A stretch of 64,000 nucleotides of DNA. It comes from an uncultured Granulosicoccaceae bacterium. Lineage in GTDB: Bacteria; Pseudomonadota; Gammaproteobacteria; Granulosicoccales; Granulosicoccaceae. The stretch is from contig CALAJN010000003.1 in assembly GCA_937922675.1 (NCBI GenBank), positions 1 to 64,000 on the forward strand, in the 5' to 3' direction. The translations under genes and the position numbers were made by a program. Shown piece by piece: positions 43,965 to 51,658 of the stretch (position 1 is the stretch's first letter; each line of letters opens with the position of its first letter). The notes below the pieces were generated by a model that saw only the letters and a list, made by a program, of their open reading frames with translations, had not been told where the DNA came from and searched no databases.

Positions 43965-44926
43965 AGAGTCTTGCGCTGAGTCCAGGTGATTTGCAACAGC
44001 AGCGTTCAGCTGCGCGTCGGGCATCGGGTTTTGTTGCCTTGAGCATGTTGCTGATGCTGGTTTTTTGTGCAGCTGCATGGATGCATGTTCCGGATGCATT
44101 GCTCTTGAGCCGTGAAGACAGCAGGGCAGATCGAGCACTTCACAACATCAAACGTAGCGCAAGAGTCGTTGATGCACTGGCAGCACACTCGGTCATGTAC
44201 CACGATCACTACGGTCCGTCCGGAGCCGGACCTGGGCATGTGCCTTGCCCGGATACCGATGCACACATCGATCTGCCACCAGAACGTCGGGCACTGTCTC
44301 GTGCCGGACCCAATCCGCCATGCGCAAGCAGGCCTGAAGTGCACGGCGTGACACCGGCCCATATCAGCGTCGCAACGCTTCGAGCTGGTGTGGACGTCGA
44401 GGCTGGCGTGGGCTATCCCTTGTCGTATGCCGTTCTGTCAGATGTGGTCAACAATCCGACAGGGCGTATTGTGAATACAGAGCTGCTATCACAGGCCACA
44501 ACATTGGCCCGGATTGGGGTTGCCAGGCAGTCTGCGCACGTCGCCTCCCAAAGGCCTTTGTTGCCATTACCGCTGCGCTCTCATGTTGTGCACGCTCCAG
44601 TGAAGCGCCGTGTCACATCGTGGTTGATCAATCAGCTGGCAAGCTCGACGTTGCTGCCGAGTTCGGGTTGTCATCCGCCAACAGGCTGTGAGCTTTCAGC
44701 GCTCTATCCCCTGAAGAAAGCTCTGGTAGAAGGCGTGACAGCGGAGCGCCATTGGTTCTGGCGCAACCAGTGGGACCTTGGGTACTGGCTCATGGTGGAT
44801 GCGATCTGTGCGGACAGTTCGGCCTCCTGCCGATGGCACGTCGATCCTGCTGGGGTCGCGACCGTTGATGAACAGCCGGGCACGACACCTGTGTTGTTGA
44901 CCCTGCAGGACGTATCGGTGTTGTGA
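43961..44926 (+). CDS. Minor pilin-like protein, GspK/PilX type, without Glu5
   Basis: The 321-residue protein has a basic leader and then a prepilin-like segment, SGFVALSMLLMLVFCAAAW (about 22-40). If it is cut after the glycine, the mature residue 5 is Ser, not Glu, as in GspK-type tip pseudopilins that also lack Glu5. The large C-terminal domain contains GHVPCPDTD, a motif with a parallel (EFPCP) in the next gene. Large size with missing Glu5 suggests a tip subunit. It overlaps the neighbours on both sides by four bases. Confidence 0.6.
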   Translation: MKSLALSPGDLQQQRSAARRASGFVALSMLLMLVFCAAAWMHVPDALLLSREDSRADRALHNIKRSARVVDALAAHSVMYHDHYGPSGAGPGHVPCPDTDAHIDLPPERRALSRAGPNPPCASRPEVHGVTPAHISVATLRAGVDVEAGVGYPLSYAVLSDVVNNPTGRIVNTELLSQATTLARIGVARQSAHVASQRPLLPLPLRSHVVHAPVKRRVTSWLINQLASSTLLPSSGCHPPTGCELSALYPLKKALVEGVTAERHWFWRNQWDLGYWLMVDAICADSSASCRWHVDPAGVATVDEQPGTTPVLLTLQDVSVL

Positions 44927-45672
44927 GCAGCCAATCCAACACTGCGCTCAAGTGGCGATCAGGCGGGTTCAGTCTGGTGGAAATTGCGATTGTGCTGGTT
45001 GTACTCGGCGTTCTTGCCCAAGCCACGCTTATCCCTTTATCAGCACTGAATGAAACGAGAAAGGAGCGTCAGCTTGCACATGAGCTTGAGTTGATCCGTG
45101 ATGCACTGATCGCCCACCTGATCAGTTACGGTGAGTTCCCGTGCCCTCTGGCACGCTCTCGGGCACACACTGGCCGAGGTCTGCTTTATCGACCCGAGTC
45201 GGGTTCATGTCACCTTCGCGGATGGGTTCCAACTGCAAGCATGGCGCTGGACATTGCCAGCGATGCTGGCGGTGCTGCTCTGGACCCCTGGGGTAGGCCC
45301 TATGTCTATGGCCTCAGCGATGCGGATAACGCTGCAAGAGGCGCGCAAGGCAGGGCTGACTGGAGCTCGGCTGCAGAAATCTCGGCGGTCGGTATTGCTG
45401 ATCTGCGAGGTACGCTGACCATTTGCCGGGATAACAGCGACCCGTGCAATGCCACTGCCGTCAGTGCAAATGATCTGGTCTTTGTGGTGTTGTCACATGG
45501 TTCTGATGCGTCCGCAAGTGACCTTCAGTCCCTGAATACACGGGATAGTGGTGATGTCTTTACCCTTGCACCTCGCTCTGCCGTAGACGGCCACCGATTC
45601 GATGATGCGCTGGTGTGGGCTTCACGCAGCGAGGCCGTATGGTGGCTTTTGCGGGCGCATCGACTACCTTGA
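44923..45672 (+). CDS. Prepilin-type pseudopilin with GFSLVE motif
   Basis: The 249-residue protein has a canonical class III leader: a basic region then GFSLVEIAIVLVVLGVLAQA at about residues 15-34, with the cut expected after Gly and Glu at mature position 5. The globular part contains YGEFPCP and DPWGRPYVYG, the latter resembling the DPWG calcium-site region of GspG-type major pseudopilins, although this protein is about 100 residues longer. No prepilin peptidase is encoded in the window. It starts at GTG 44923 and is the last gene of the locus. Confidence 0.78.
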   Translation: MSSQSNTALKWRSGGFSLVEIAIVLVVLGVLAQATLIPLSALNETRKERQLAHELELIRDALIAHLISYGEFPCPLARSRAHTGRGLLYRPESGSCHLRGWVPTASMALDIASDAGGAALDPWGRPYVYGLSDADNAARGAQGRADWSSAAEISAVGIADLRGTLTICRDNSDPCNATAVSANDLVFVVLSHGSDASASDLQSLNTRDSGDVFTLAPRSAVDGHRFDDALVWASRSEAVWWLLRAHRLP

Positions 45673-45717
45673 AGCACAACTTGAAACCGCGCTCATGGTG
45701 TGGTGACACGCGTGGTA

Positions 45718-46548
45718 TCAGGCACCTTGTAGCGTGCGCGTTGGATCCGCTTTGGAAAACAGGCGAAAAAAGTTGGCGGTACTGGCCTCCATCAATGCCT
45801 CATAGGAGATGCCGCGAAGCTCTGCGACACACCGAGCTGTGTGGCTGACGTAGGCGGGTTCGTTGGTCTTGCCGCGCTTGGGTACAGGAGCAAGATAGGG
45901 GGAGTCGGTTTCTACCAGCAGTCGGTCGAGTGGTACGCGGCGGGCAACGTCCTGAACTGCCTGTGCGTTCTTGAAGGTCACAATGCCGCTGAACGAGATG
46001 TAGAAGCCGATAGCCAATGCGCGTTCTGCTACGGCCCAGTCTTCGGCAAAACAGTGCATTACGCCACTGGCTGCACTATCTGCGCGTGCCTCGAGGGTCA
46101 GCAAGGTATCTTCAGCCGCAGCACGTGTATGAATGATCAGAGGCAGGCCGGTGATCGCTGCACATTCAATGTGATGCCCAAAGCGTCGGTGTTGCCATGC
46201 CAGAGCACCGTCTCGGCGCGCCTCCAGATTCGGCTCCAGCTCGCCCTCAAAACGGAAGTAGTCAAGGCCGGTTTCACCGATGGCCACGACCAGTGGATCG
46301 GCAGCGGCCCTTACCAGTTCATCGGTATTCGGCTCATGCCCGCCTTCGGTAGTCGGGTGTACACCGATTGAAGCACTGAGGCCCGGATAGTGATGGACCA
46401 TGTTCAGCACGTGGTCGCGTTTTTCCCAGTGCGTTGTAATACACAGCGCGTGGGCCACATCGTGGTCGACCGCGTTCTGTAGAATCTCGGGGCGACGGTT
46501 ATCGAAGTCTGGAAAATCGAGATGGCAGTGGGAATCGACCAAGGGCAT
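45718..46548 (-). CDS. tatD: TatD-family metal-dependent DNase
   Basis: The 276-residue TIM-barrel hydrolase begins [12 protein letters not shown] and has GETGLDYF, a HTRAA metal-site histidine and [11 protein letters not shown] near the C-terminus, as in TatD/YcfH. It is probably a 3'-5' exonuclease or related nuclease. ATG 46548 gives the conserved start. It is divergent from proA, with their starts about 20 bp apart, and converges on the pilus-like locus. Confidence 0.92.
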   Translation of the reverse strand: MPLVDSHCHLDFPDFDNRRPEILQNAVDHDVAHALCITTHWEKRDHVLNMVHHYPGLSASIGVHPTTEGGHEPNTDELVRAAADPLVVAIGETGLDYFRFEGELEPNLEARRDGALAWQHRRFGHHIECAAITGLPLIIHTRAAAEDTLLTLEARADSAASGVMHCFAEDWAVAERALAIGFYISFSGIVTFKNAQAVQDVARRVPLDRLLVETDSPYLAPVPKRGKTNEPAYVSHTARCVAELRGISYEALMEASTANFFRLFSKADPTRTLQGA

Positions 46549-46569
46549 ATCAATGCAGCAGGCAGTGCG

Positions 46570-47904
46570 ATGGCAGGCGGCGAGTCTACCTGCCCGAGCG
46601 CTGCTGTGAACACCCACCCGGCCACACAGATCACTGACCCGGCCGCACATGTGCAGGCGCTGGGACGTGCGGCGCGCGCCGCCTCAACCGAACTGGCTGC
46701 GGCTGAAACCAGCTTGCGTAATGCGGCCTTGTTGCAAGCTGCAGAGATCATTGATGCCTCGGAAGAGAAGATTCTTGCGGCCAATGCTCGAGATATGGCC
46801 TCAGCGCGGGAGCGTGCGCTTGCTCCGGCACTACTGGATCGACTTGAATTGACTGAGGCACGTGTTGCCTCCATGTCCGGGGGTCTGCGTGAGATTGCAG
46901 CTCAGCCCGATCCGGTAGGTTCTCTGTCTGCCGCCGAGCAACGCCCCTCAGGACTGCAGATCGCCCGCATGCGCGTGCCTATTGGCGTTATCGGTGTGAT
47001 CTATGAATCACGCCCGAACGTTACAGCGGATGCTGCCGGTATTTGTCTGAAATCCGGCAATGCGGTGATCCTTCGCGGTGGCTCGGAGGCGGCCTGTTCA
47101 AACCAGGTGATTCACGAGTGTATTGTGGCCGGGGTAGTCGGCGTGGGACTGCCTGCAAGCTGTGTGCAGCGAGTCAATACCACTGATCGTGCCGCTGTGG
47201 GTGCCTTGCTCGCTATGGATGATCATGTCGATGTCGTGATTCCCCGTGGTGGCAAGGGTCTTGTTGCGCGTATAGCCAGTGATGCCAAGGTGCCCGTCAT
47301 CAAGCATCTGGATGGCATCTGTCACGTGTACGTTGACAACAGCGCCGATGTTGAGCGTGCAGTGGCCGTCGCGGTGGATGCCAAGACATACCGTTACGGC
47401 ATTTGTGGCTCCATGGAGACCCTGTTGGTGCATGCATCAATAGCCGCTGAATTTTTGCCACGGGTCGGTGAAGTGCTGCAGACCAAGGGTGTGGAGTTAC
47501 GTGTGTGTACACGCGCAGTCGAGGTTTTCATGCAAGCAGGTATCGCTTGCCTGCCTGCCGTCGATGAGGACTGGGATACCGAATATCTGGGGCCAATACT
47601 TGCTGTGCGTGTTGTGGATTCACTTGACCAGGCAATTTCTCATATTGCAACTCATGGCTCCGGACATACCGATGCCATCGTGACTGATCATATCGGTCGG
47701 GCACGAGAGTTCACGCGGCGCGTGGACTCGAGTTCGGTGATGGTGAACGCAGCAACCTGCTTTGCGGATGGCGCAGAGTACGGCCTCGGCGCAGAGATCG
47801 GTATAAGCACCGATCGCTTGCATGTTCGTGGCCCGGTTGGGGTGCTCGGTTTGACCACGGAAAAATACGTCGTGACCGGCGACTACACCACGCGCGGAGG
47901 TTGA
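46570..47904 (+). CDS. proA: Gamma-glutamyl phosphate reductase
   Basis: The product (444 residues from ATG 46570) is the aldehyde-dehydrogenase-like enzyme of proline synthesis that makes glutamate-5-semialdehyde. Conserved parts are [22 protein letters not shown] without change of frame, [21 protein letters not shown] and the region around the catalytic cysteine [13 protein letters not shown]. The N-terminus is about 20-25 residues longer than usual; GTG 46606 could be the real start. An ATG at 46522 lies inside tatD and is less likely. proB is not in the window. It heads a long operon that runs to yhdP. Confidence 0.92.
   Translation: MAGGESTCPSAAVNTHPATQITDPAAHVQALGRAARAASTELAAAETSLRNAALLQAAEIIDASEEKILAANARDMASARERALAPALLDRLELTEARVASMSGGLREIAAQPDPVGSLSAAEQRPSGLQIARMRVPIGVIGVIYESRPNVTADAAGICLKSGNAVILRGGSEAACSNQVIHECIVAGVVGVGLPASCVQRVNTTDRAAVGALLAMDDHVDVVIPRGGKGLVARIASDAKVPVIKHLDGICHVYVDNSADVERAVAVAVDAKTYRYGICGSMETLLVHASIAAEFLPRVGEVLQTKGVELRVCTRAVEVFMQAGIACLPAVDEDWDTEYLGPILAVRVVDSLDQAISHIATHGSGHTDAIVTDHIGRAREFTRRVDSSSVMVNAATCFADGAEYGLGAEIGISTDRLHVRGPVGVLGLTTEKYVVTGDYTTRGG
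47896..47900 (+). promoter_or_regulatory. Ribosome-binding site pointing to an ATC start for nadD
   Basis: GGAGG lies at the end of proA, exactly eight bases ahead of ATC 47909, which is in the nadD frame. No ATG, GTG or TTG occurs in that frame between the stop at 47873 and the conserved NadD N-terminus. Confidence 0.55.
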
Positions 47905-47908
47905 GGGT

Positions 47909-48583
47909 ATCTGTCCTGCCGACGCCACCAAGCGTGAGCCCGCCAAGCGTATCGCGCTGCTCGGTGGCACGTTTGATCCTATCCATTTCGGGCATCTGCG
48001 TACTGCGCTGGAGCTCGTCAACAGCACCGGTGCTGATGTTCTGCACTTGTTGCCCAATCATCAGCCGGTTCATCGTGGGCCAACCTCGGCAAGCACGGCG
48101 GATCGGCTGCATATGCTGGAGTGCGCCGTCGCGGGAGTGGGTGCGCTCAAGGTAGACAGCCGCGAGGCCCTTCGCGATGGGCCCAGCTACACCGTCGATA
48201 CGCTCGAACAGATCCAGCGCGAGCAACCCGAGGCAACCCTGATCTTTTGTATGGGCCTCGATGCCTTCTCCGGGTTCCCGGATTGGCATCGACCAGAGCG
48301 GATTCTGGAGCTGGCTAATCTGGTTATCGTTGATCGACCGGGGGCCATCCTCTCGGACGCCGCCGAGGCGTTGCTCACACATCAGTGTGAACGGGTCGGC
48401 ACGCACATACGTAGCGGAATGACAGGAGTGATCGCCCGGCGTAGCGTCACGGCCCTGGCAATTTCTGCCACACGTCTCAGAGCGGACCTCGAAGCACAGC
48501 GATCGATCCGGTTTCTGGTCCCGGAGCCCGTTCGTGGGTATATTGAGCAGCAGGGGCTTTATCGAGAGGCGGCCCCCCGCTAG
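47909..48583 (+). CDS. nadD: Nicotinate-nucleotide adenylyltransferase, apparently with non-standard start
   Basis: The frame encodes RIALLGGTFDPIHFGHLR (nucleotide-binding motif) and, near the end, AISATRLR (the ISxTxxR motif), together with FCMGLDAFSGFPDWHR, all typical of NadD, which makes deamido-NAD. From ATC 47909 the product would be 224 residues, a normal length. The first usable standard start in frame, TTG 48047, lies after the active-site motif and cannot give a working enzyme. Alternatives are a one-base omission in the C run at 47939-47941, which would join GTG 47934 to give MSPAKRIALLGG. rsfS follows, as in many gammaproteobacteria. Confidence 0.85.
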   Translation: MCPADATKREPAKRIALLGGTFDPIHFGHLRTALELVNSTGADVLHLLPNHQPVHRGPTSASTADRLHMLECAVAGVGALKVDSREALRDGPSYTVDTLEQIQREQPEATLIFCMGLDAFSGFPDWHRPERILELANLVIVDRPGAILSDAAEALLTHQCERVGTHIRSGMTGVIARRSVTALAISATRLRADLEAQRSIRFLVPEPVRGYIEQQGLYREAAPR

Positions 48584-48679
48584 GCCTGAAACGTCTCTCG
48601 AGTCAGTGACACGGCCAATACGCCGATCTTTTGCGGCAGGAGAATTTCAATAGCTCGTTCCAAAACCCGCACATCCTCT

Positions 48680-49060
48680 ATGGAGAGTGCTGAAGTCATA
48701 TCGCTGGTCGTCGAGGCGCTCGACGATCTCAAGGGGGGTGATGTGGTCACCCTCGATATTCAGGGCAAGACCAGCATCGCTGATGCCATGGTCATTGCCA
48801 CCGGTACCAGTCAGCGGCATGTCAACGCCTTGGCAGAGAACGTGCGCCTGGCTGCGAAGGCCGCTGAGCACCCCCCGCTTGGCGTCGAGGGTGATTCAGG
48901 GAGTGACTGGGTGCTTGTGGATCTCGGCGATGTTATCGCTCATGTCATGACGGCCGAGAAACGGGAGTTCTACGATCTCGAGAAGCTGTGGTCGGTAGGA
49001 CCAAGCGACGACGATGGTGATGCGCCGGTGAGCCCGTCTCGTCGGCTCCACTCGGTCTGA
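48680..49060 (+). CDS. rsfS: Ribosome silencing factor RsfS
   Basis: The 126-residue protein matches RsfS (formerly YbeB): ALDDLKGGDVVTLDIQGKTS, MVIATGTSQRHVNALAENV, EGDSGSDWVLVDLGDVIAHV and REFYDLEKLW. It binds ribosomal protein uL14 and blocks subunit joining in starvation. Gene order nadD-rsfS-rlmH is conserved widely. The gap to nadD is 96 bp. Confidence 0.95.
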   Translation: MESAEVISLVVEALDDLKGGDVVTLDIQGKTSIADAMVIATGTSQRHVNALAENVRLAAKAAEHPPLGVEGDSGSDWVLVDLGDVIAHVMTAEKREFYDLEKLWSVGPSDDDGDAPVSPSRRLHSV

Positions 49061-49075
49061 ACACGGGTTTGAACC

Positions 49076-49537
49076 GTGCGCGTTGTACTGCACGCTGTGG
49101 GTCGGCGCATGCCGGCTTGGACGATCAGCGGTAGCGAAGACTACGTACGGCGGCTGCCCAAGGCCTGGGGCTGGCGCTTGGTTGAGCATGCCCAGGCCCG
49201 AGGCGATACGGCTGCGGTGCGCAAATCCCGGGAAGCAGATGTGCTGCTCGCAGCGCTCGACCCCCGTGCGCATGTGATTCTGCTCGATGAAGGAGGGCGC
49301 TCGCACACCACTGCTGCGCTCGCTGAGCGCCTGGAGCATTGGCAGACTCTGGGTAAGCCGCTGGCGTTTGTGATCGGCGGTCCGGATGGCACAGATGCAA
49401 GGCTCGGCCAACGTGCGGACGAAAGCTGGAGTCTGTCGCCTTTGACCTTTCCGCATCCCATGGTGCGTGTGTTGCTCGCCGAGCAGCTGTACCGCGCGTG
49501 GTCGCTGAATGTCGGACACCCTTACCACCGTGAATGA
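49076..49537 (+). CDS. rlmH: 23S rRNA (pseudouridine-1915-N3)-methyltransferase RlmH
   Basis: The 153-residue SPOUT methyltransferase has the family segments VILLDEGGR, FVIGGPDGTD and the C-terminal knot LSPLTFPHPMVRVLLAEQLYRAW. It modifies helix 69 of 23S rRNA. It starts with GTG 49076, 15 bp after rsfS, and its end overlaps maf by 29 bases. Confidence 0.94.
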   Translation: MRVVLHAVGRRMPAWTISGSEDYVRRLPKAWGWRLVEHAQARGDTAAVRKSREADVLLAALDPRAHVILLDEGGRSHTTAALAERLEHWQTLGKPLAFVIGGPDGTDARLGQRADESWSLSPLTFPHPMVRVLLAEQLYRAWSLNVGHPYHRE

Positions 49538-50171
49538 CAGGCGACAAGTGCCTTTGGTGCTGGCTTCCTCGTCGCCGAGGCGTCTCGAGTTGCTGGCCTC
49601 TATCGGGGTGACACCAATAGAGGTCTGTGCACCGGATGTGGATGAAACGCAGCACGCGGGCGAGTTGCCCGAAGCGCTGGTGTCACGTCTTGCATGCGCG
49701 AAGGCAGAGGCTGTCGGTCAGCTGCTTGACCAAAGATCGAGCGCCCGAGCGGCACGGGACTTCCGCACTGAAGGTGGTGAACCTGCGGCGGTACTCGCAG
49801 GCGATACGGTGGTGGTGCTGGACGGTCGAGTGTTGGGCAAGCCTGCGGGCCGGGAAGACTTCATGCACACCTTGCTCAGCTTGAGTTCACGTGAACATGA
49901 TGTGATGAGCAGTGTGGCGGTGCGGACGGCGGACGGTAGGCTAGACTCTGTGCTGGTGCGCACCCGAGTGTGCATGGGGCGTATCTCACGCGCCTGGGCA
50001 CTTGAGTACTGGGAGACCGGAGAGCCTGCCGACAAGGCGGGTGGTTATGCCATTCAAGGCATGGCTGGTCAATGTGTGAAATCTCTTGAAGGCAGTCATA
50101 GCAGTGTCGTGGGCTTGCCTCTGTATGAAACTGCCGAATTGTTGACAGCTGCCGGTGTGCTGCCCCCCTGA
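49509..50171 (+). CDS. maf: Maf-family nucleoside triphosphate pyrophosphatase
   Basis: The 220-residue protein has the Maf start LVLASSSPRRLELL, DVDETQ, the catalytic GDTVVVLDGRVLGKP and GGYAIQGMAGQ. Maf proteins hydrolyse dTTP/UTP or modified pyrimidine nucleotides. An insert of about 20 residues (RSSARAARDFRTEGGEP) precedes the GDT motif. ATG 49509 lies inside the end of rlmH, and the stop shares a base with the rng start. Confidence 0.92.
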   Translation: MSDTLTTVNDRRQVPLVLASSSPRRLELLASIGVTPIEVCAPDVDETQHAGELPEALVSRLACAKAEAVGQLLDQRSSARAARDFRTEGGEPAAVLAGDTVVVLDGRVLGKPAGREDFMHTLLSLSSREHDVMSSVAVRTADGRLDSVLVRTRVCMGRISRAWALEYWETGEPADKAGGYAIQGMAGQCVKSLEGSHSSVVGLPLYETAELLTAAGVLPP

Positions 50172-51658
50172 TGAGTGAAGAACTACTGATCAACGTGACT
50201 CCGCAGGAAACGCGCGTCGCGACGGTGGAAAACGGCATGTTGACCGAGATCTGGATCGAGCGTGTTCAGAAGATTGGTCTGGTCGGTACGATCTTTCAGG
50301 GCACTGTCAAACGCGTCTTGCCGGGCATGGAGGCAGCGTTTGTCGATATTGGTCTTGAAAAGGCGGCGTTTCTGCACGTCTCTGACGTGGTTGGTGCGAT
50401 GCACACCGACGAGCATGGCAACCGTGTGACACAACCGATTGCGCGTGTACTGCGTGAAGGACAGACACTGGCTGTTCAGGTGGTCAAGGATGCTTTGGGC
50501 ACCAAGGGTGCTCGTGTGAGTACCGGCTTGACCGCTCCGTCGCGCTACCTTGTGCTGATGCCCTATGAATCCTCGATTGGTGTGTCTGTGCGAATTGAAG
50601 GTGAGGAGGAGCGAGAACGTCTTCGTGGAACCATCGCAAGTCTTCGAGATCAAAGCTCTGCTGGCCACGATCAGGCGGCTCAATTTGGCTACATCGTGCG
50701 CACAGCCGCCGAAGGCGCTGAGCCGGAGGCACTGGCTGCAGACATGCGTTATCTGGAGAAGGTATGGACGCGCATCAGTGAGCAGCGAGCAAAGGCGGCG
50801 CCTGGTAGTGTGATTTTTCGTGATCTGCCGTTGGTTCAGCGCATGTTGCGTGATGCATCCCGACGCGGCATTGAGCGAATTCGTATCGACTCAAGAGAGA
50901 CCTGTCAGCGTTGCAAGATCTTCTGTGACGAGTTTGTGCCGGAGTTGACCCGGTGTATCGAGCACTACCCGGGAGAGCGGCCGATATTTGATTTGCATGG
51001 TGTTGAGGACGAGCTTGGTCGTGCGCTTAATCGCCGTGTTGATCTGAAGTCGGGTGGCTATCTGATCCTTGATCAGACCGAGTCCATGACAACCATCGAT
51101 GTGAATACCGGAGCCTTTGTAGGGCGTCGTAACCTTGAAGAGACCATCTTCAAGACCAATCTTGAAGCGGCTCAGGCGATTGTGCGCCAGCTGAGACTGA
51201 GAAACCTGGGCGGTATCATCATCATCGACTTCATCGACATGAGCATTGATGAGCACCGGCGACAAGTCATGCGTGCGTTCGAGAAGGCGCTTGAGCGGGA
51301 TCCGACGCGTACCCAGGTAAGCGAAGTCAGCTCTCTTGGGTTGGTCGAAATGACTCGGAAACGCACGCGTGAAAGCCTTGAGCAAGTGCTTTGTGGAGAG
51401 TGCCCCACGTGTAGCGGGCGCGGCATGATCAAGACTATTGATACGGTCGGTTTCGAGATTACGCGCGAGATCATCCGTCAAGTACGCCAATTCGAGATCG
51501 AGTCTGTCACCGTGCTGGCTGCTATCGAGGTAGTGGACTGGTTTACCGAAGAGCGTTCGGATGATCTGGCTGAACTGGAAGTCTTCGTCGGTGTGCCTAT
51601 TCGCGTGCAAAGTGAGCAGTTCTATGGCCGCGAACAGTACGACGTGGTCTTGCAGTGA
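50171..51658 (+). CDS. rng: Ribonuclease G
   Basis: The 495-residue endoribonuclease has an N-terminal S1 RNA-binding domain and the RNase E/G catalytic part with MTTIDVNTGAFVGRR and IIIIDFIDM (the two metal-binding aspartates). The zinc-link cysteines lie in CGECPTCSGRG. It trims 16S rRNA 5' ends and degrades mRNA. Its length fits RNase G, not the longer RNase E. The gene overlaps maf and yhdP at its two ends. Confidence 0.95.
   Translation: MSEELLINVTPQETRVATVENGMLTEIWIERVQKIGLVGTIFQGTVKRVLPGMEAAFVDIGLEKAAFLHVSDVVGAMHTDEHGNRVTQPIARVLREGQTLAVQVVKDALGTKGARVSTGLTAPSRYLVLMPYESSIGVSVRIEGEEERERLRGTIASLRDQSSAGHDQAAQFGYIVRTAAEGAEPEALAADMRYLEKVWTRISEQRAKAAPGSVIFRDLPLVQRMLRDASRRGIERIRIDSRETCQRCKIFCDEFVPELTRCIEHYPGERPIFDLHGVEDELGRALNRRVDLKSGGYLILDQTESMTTIDVNTGAFVGRRNLEETIFKTNLEAAQAIVRQLRLRNLGGIIIIDFIDMSIDEHRRQVMRAFEKALERDPTRTQVSEVSSLGLVEMTRKRTRESLEQVLCGECPTCSGRGMIKTIDTVGFEITREIIRQVRQFEIESVTVLAAIEVVDWFTEERSDDLAELEVFVGVPIRVQSEQFYGREQYDVVLQ

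Noticed and set aside
46522-46569. ATG 46522 as proA start
   Set aside because: It lies inside the tatD coding start and would give a still longer, unconserved N-terminus.
48047-48052. TTG start for nadD
   Set aside because: It would remove the GGTFDPIH nucleotide-binding motif that is clearly coded just upstream in the same frame.
47901-48155. 85-codon frame starting at TTG overlapping the proA stop
   Set aside because: It is the wrong frame for nadD and its product is a Ser/Pro/Arg-rich shadow; GGAGG abuts the TTG with no spacer.
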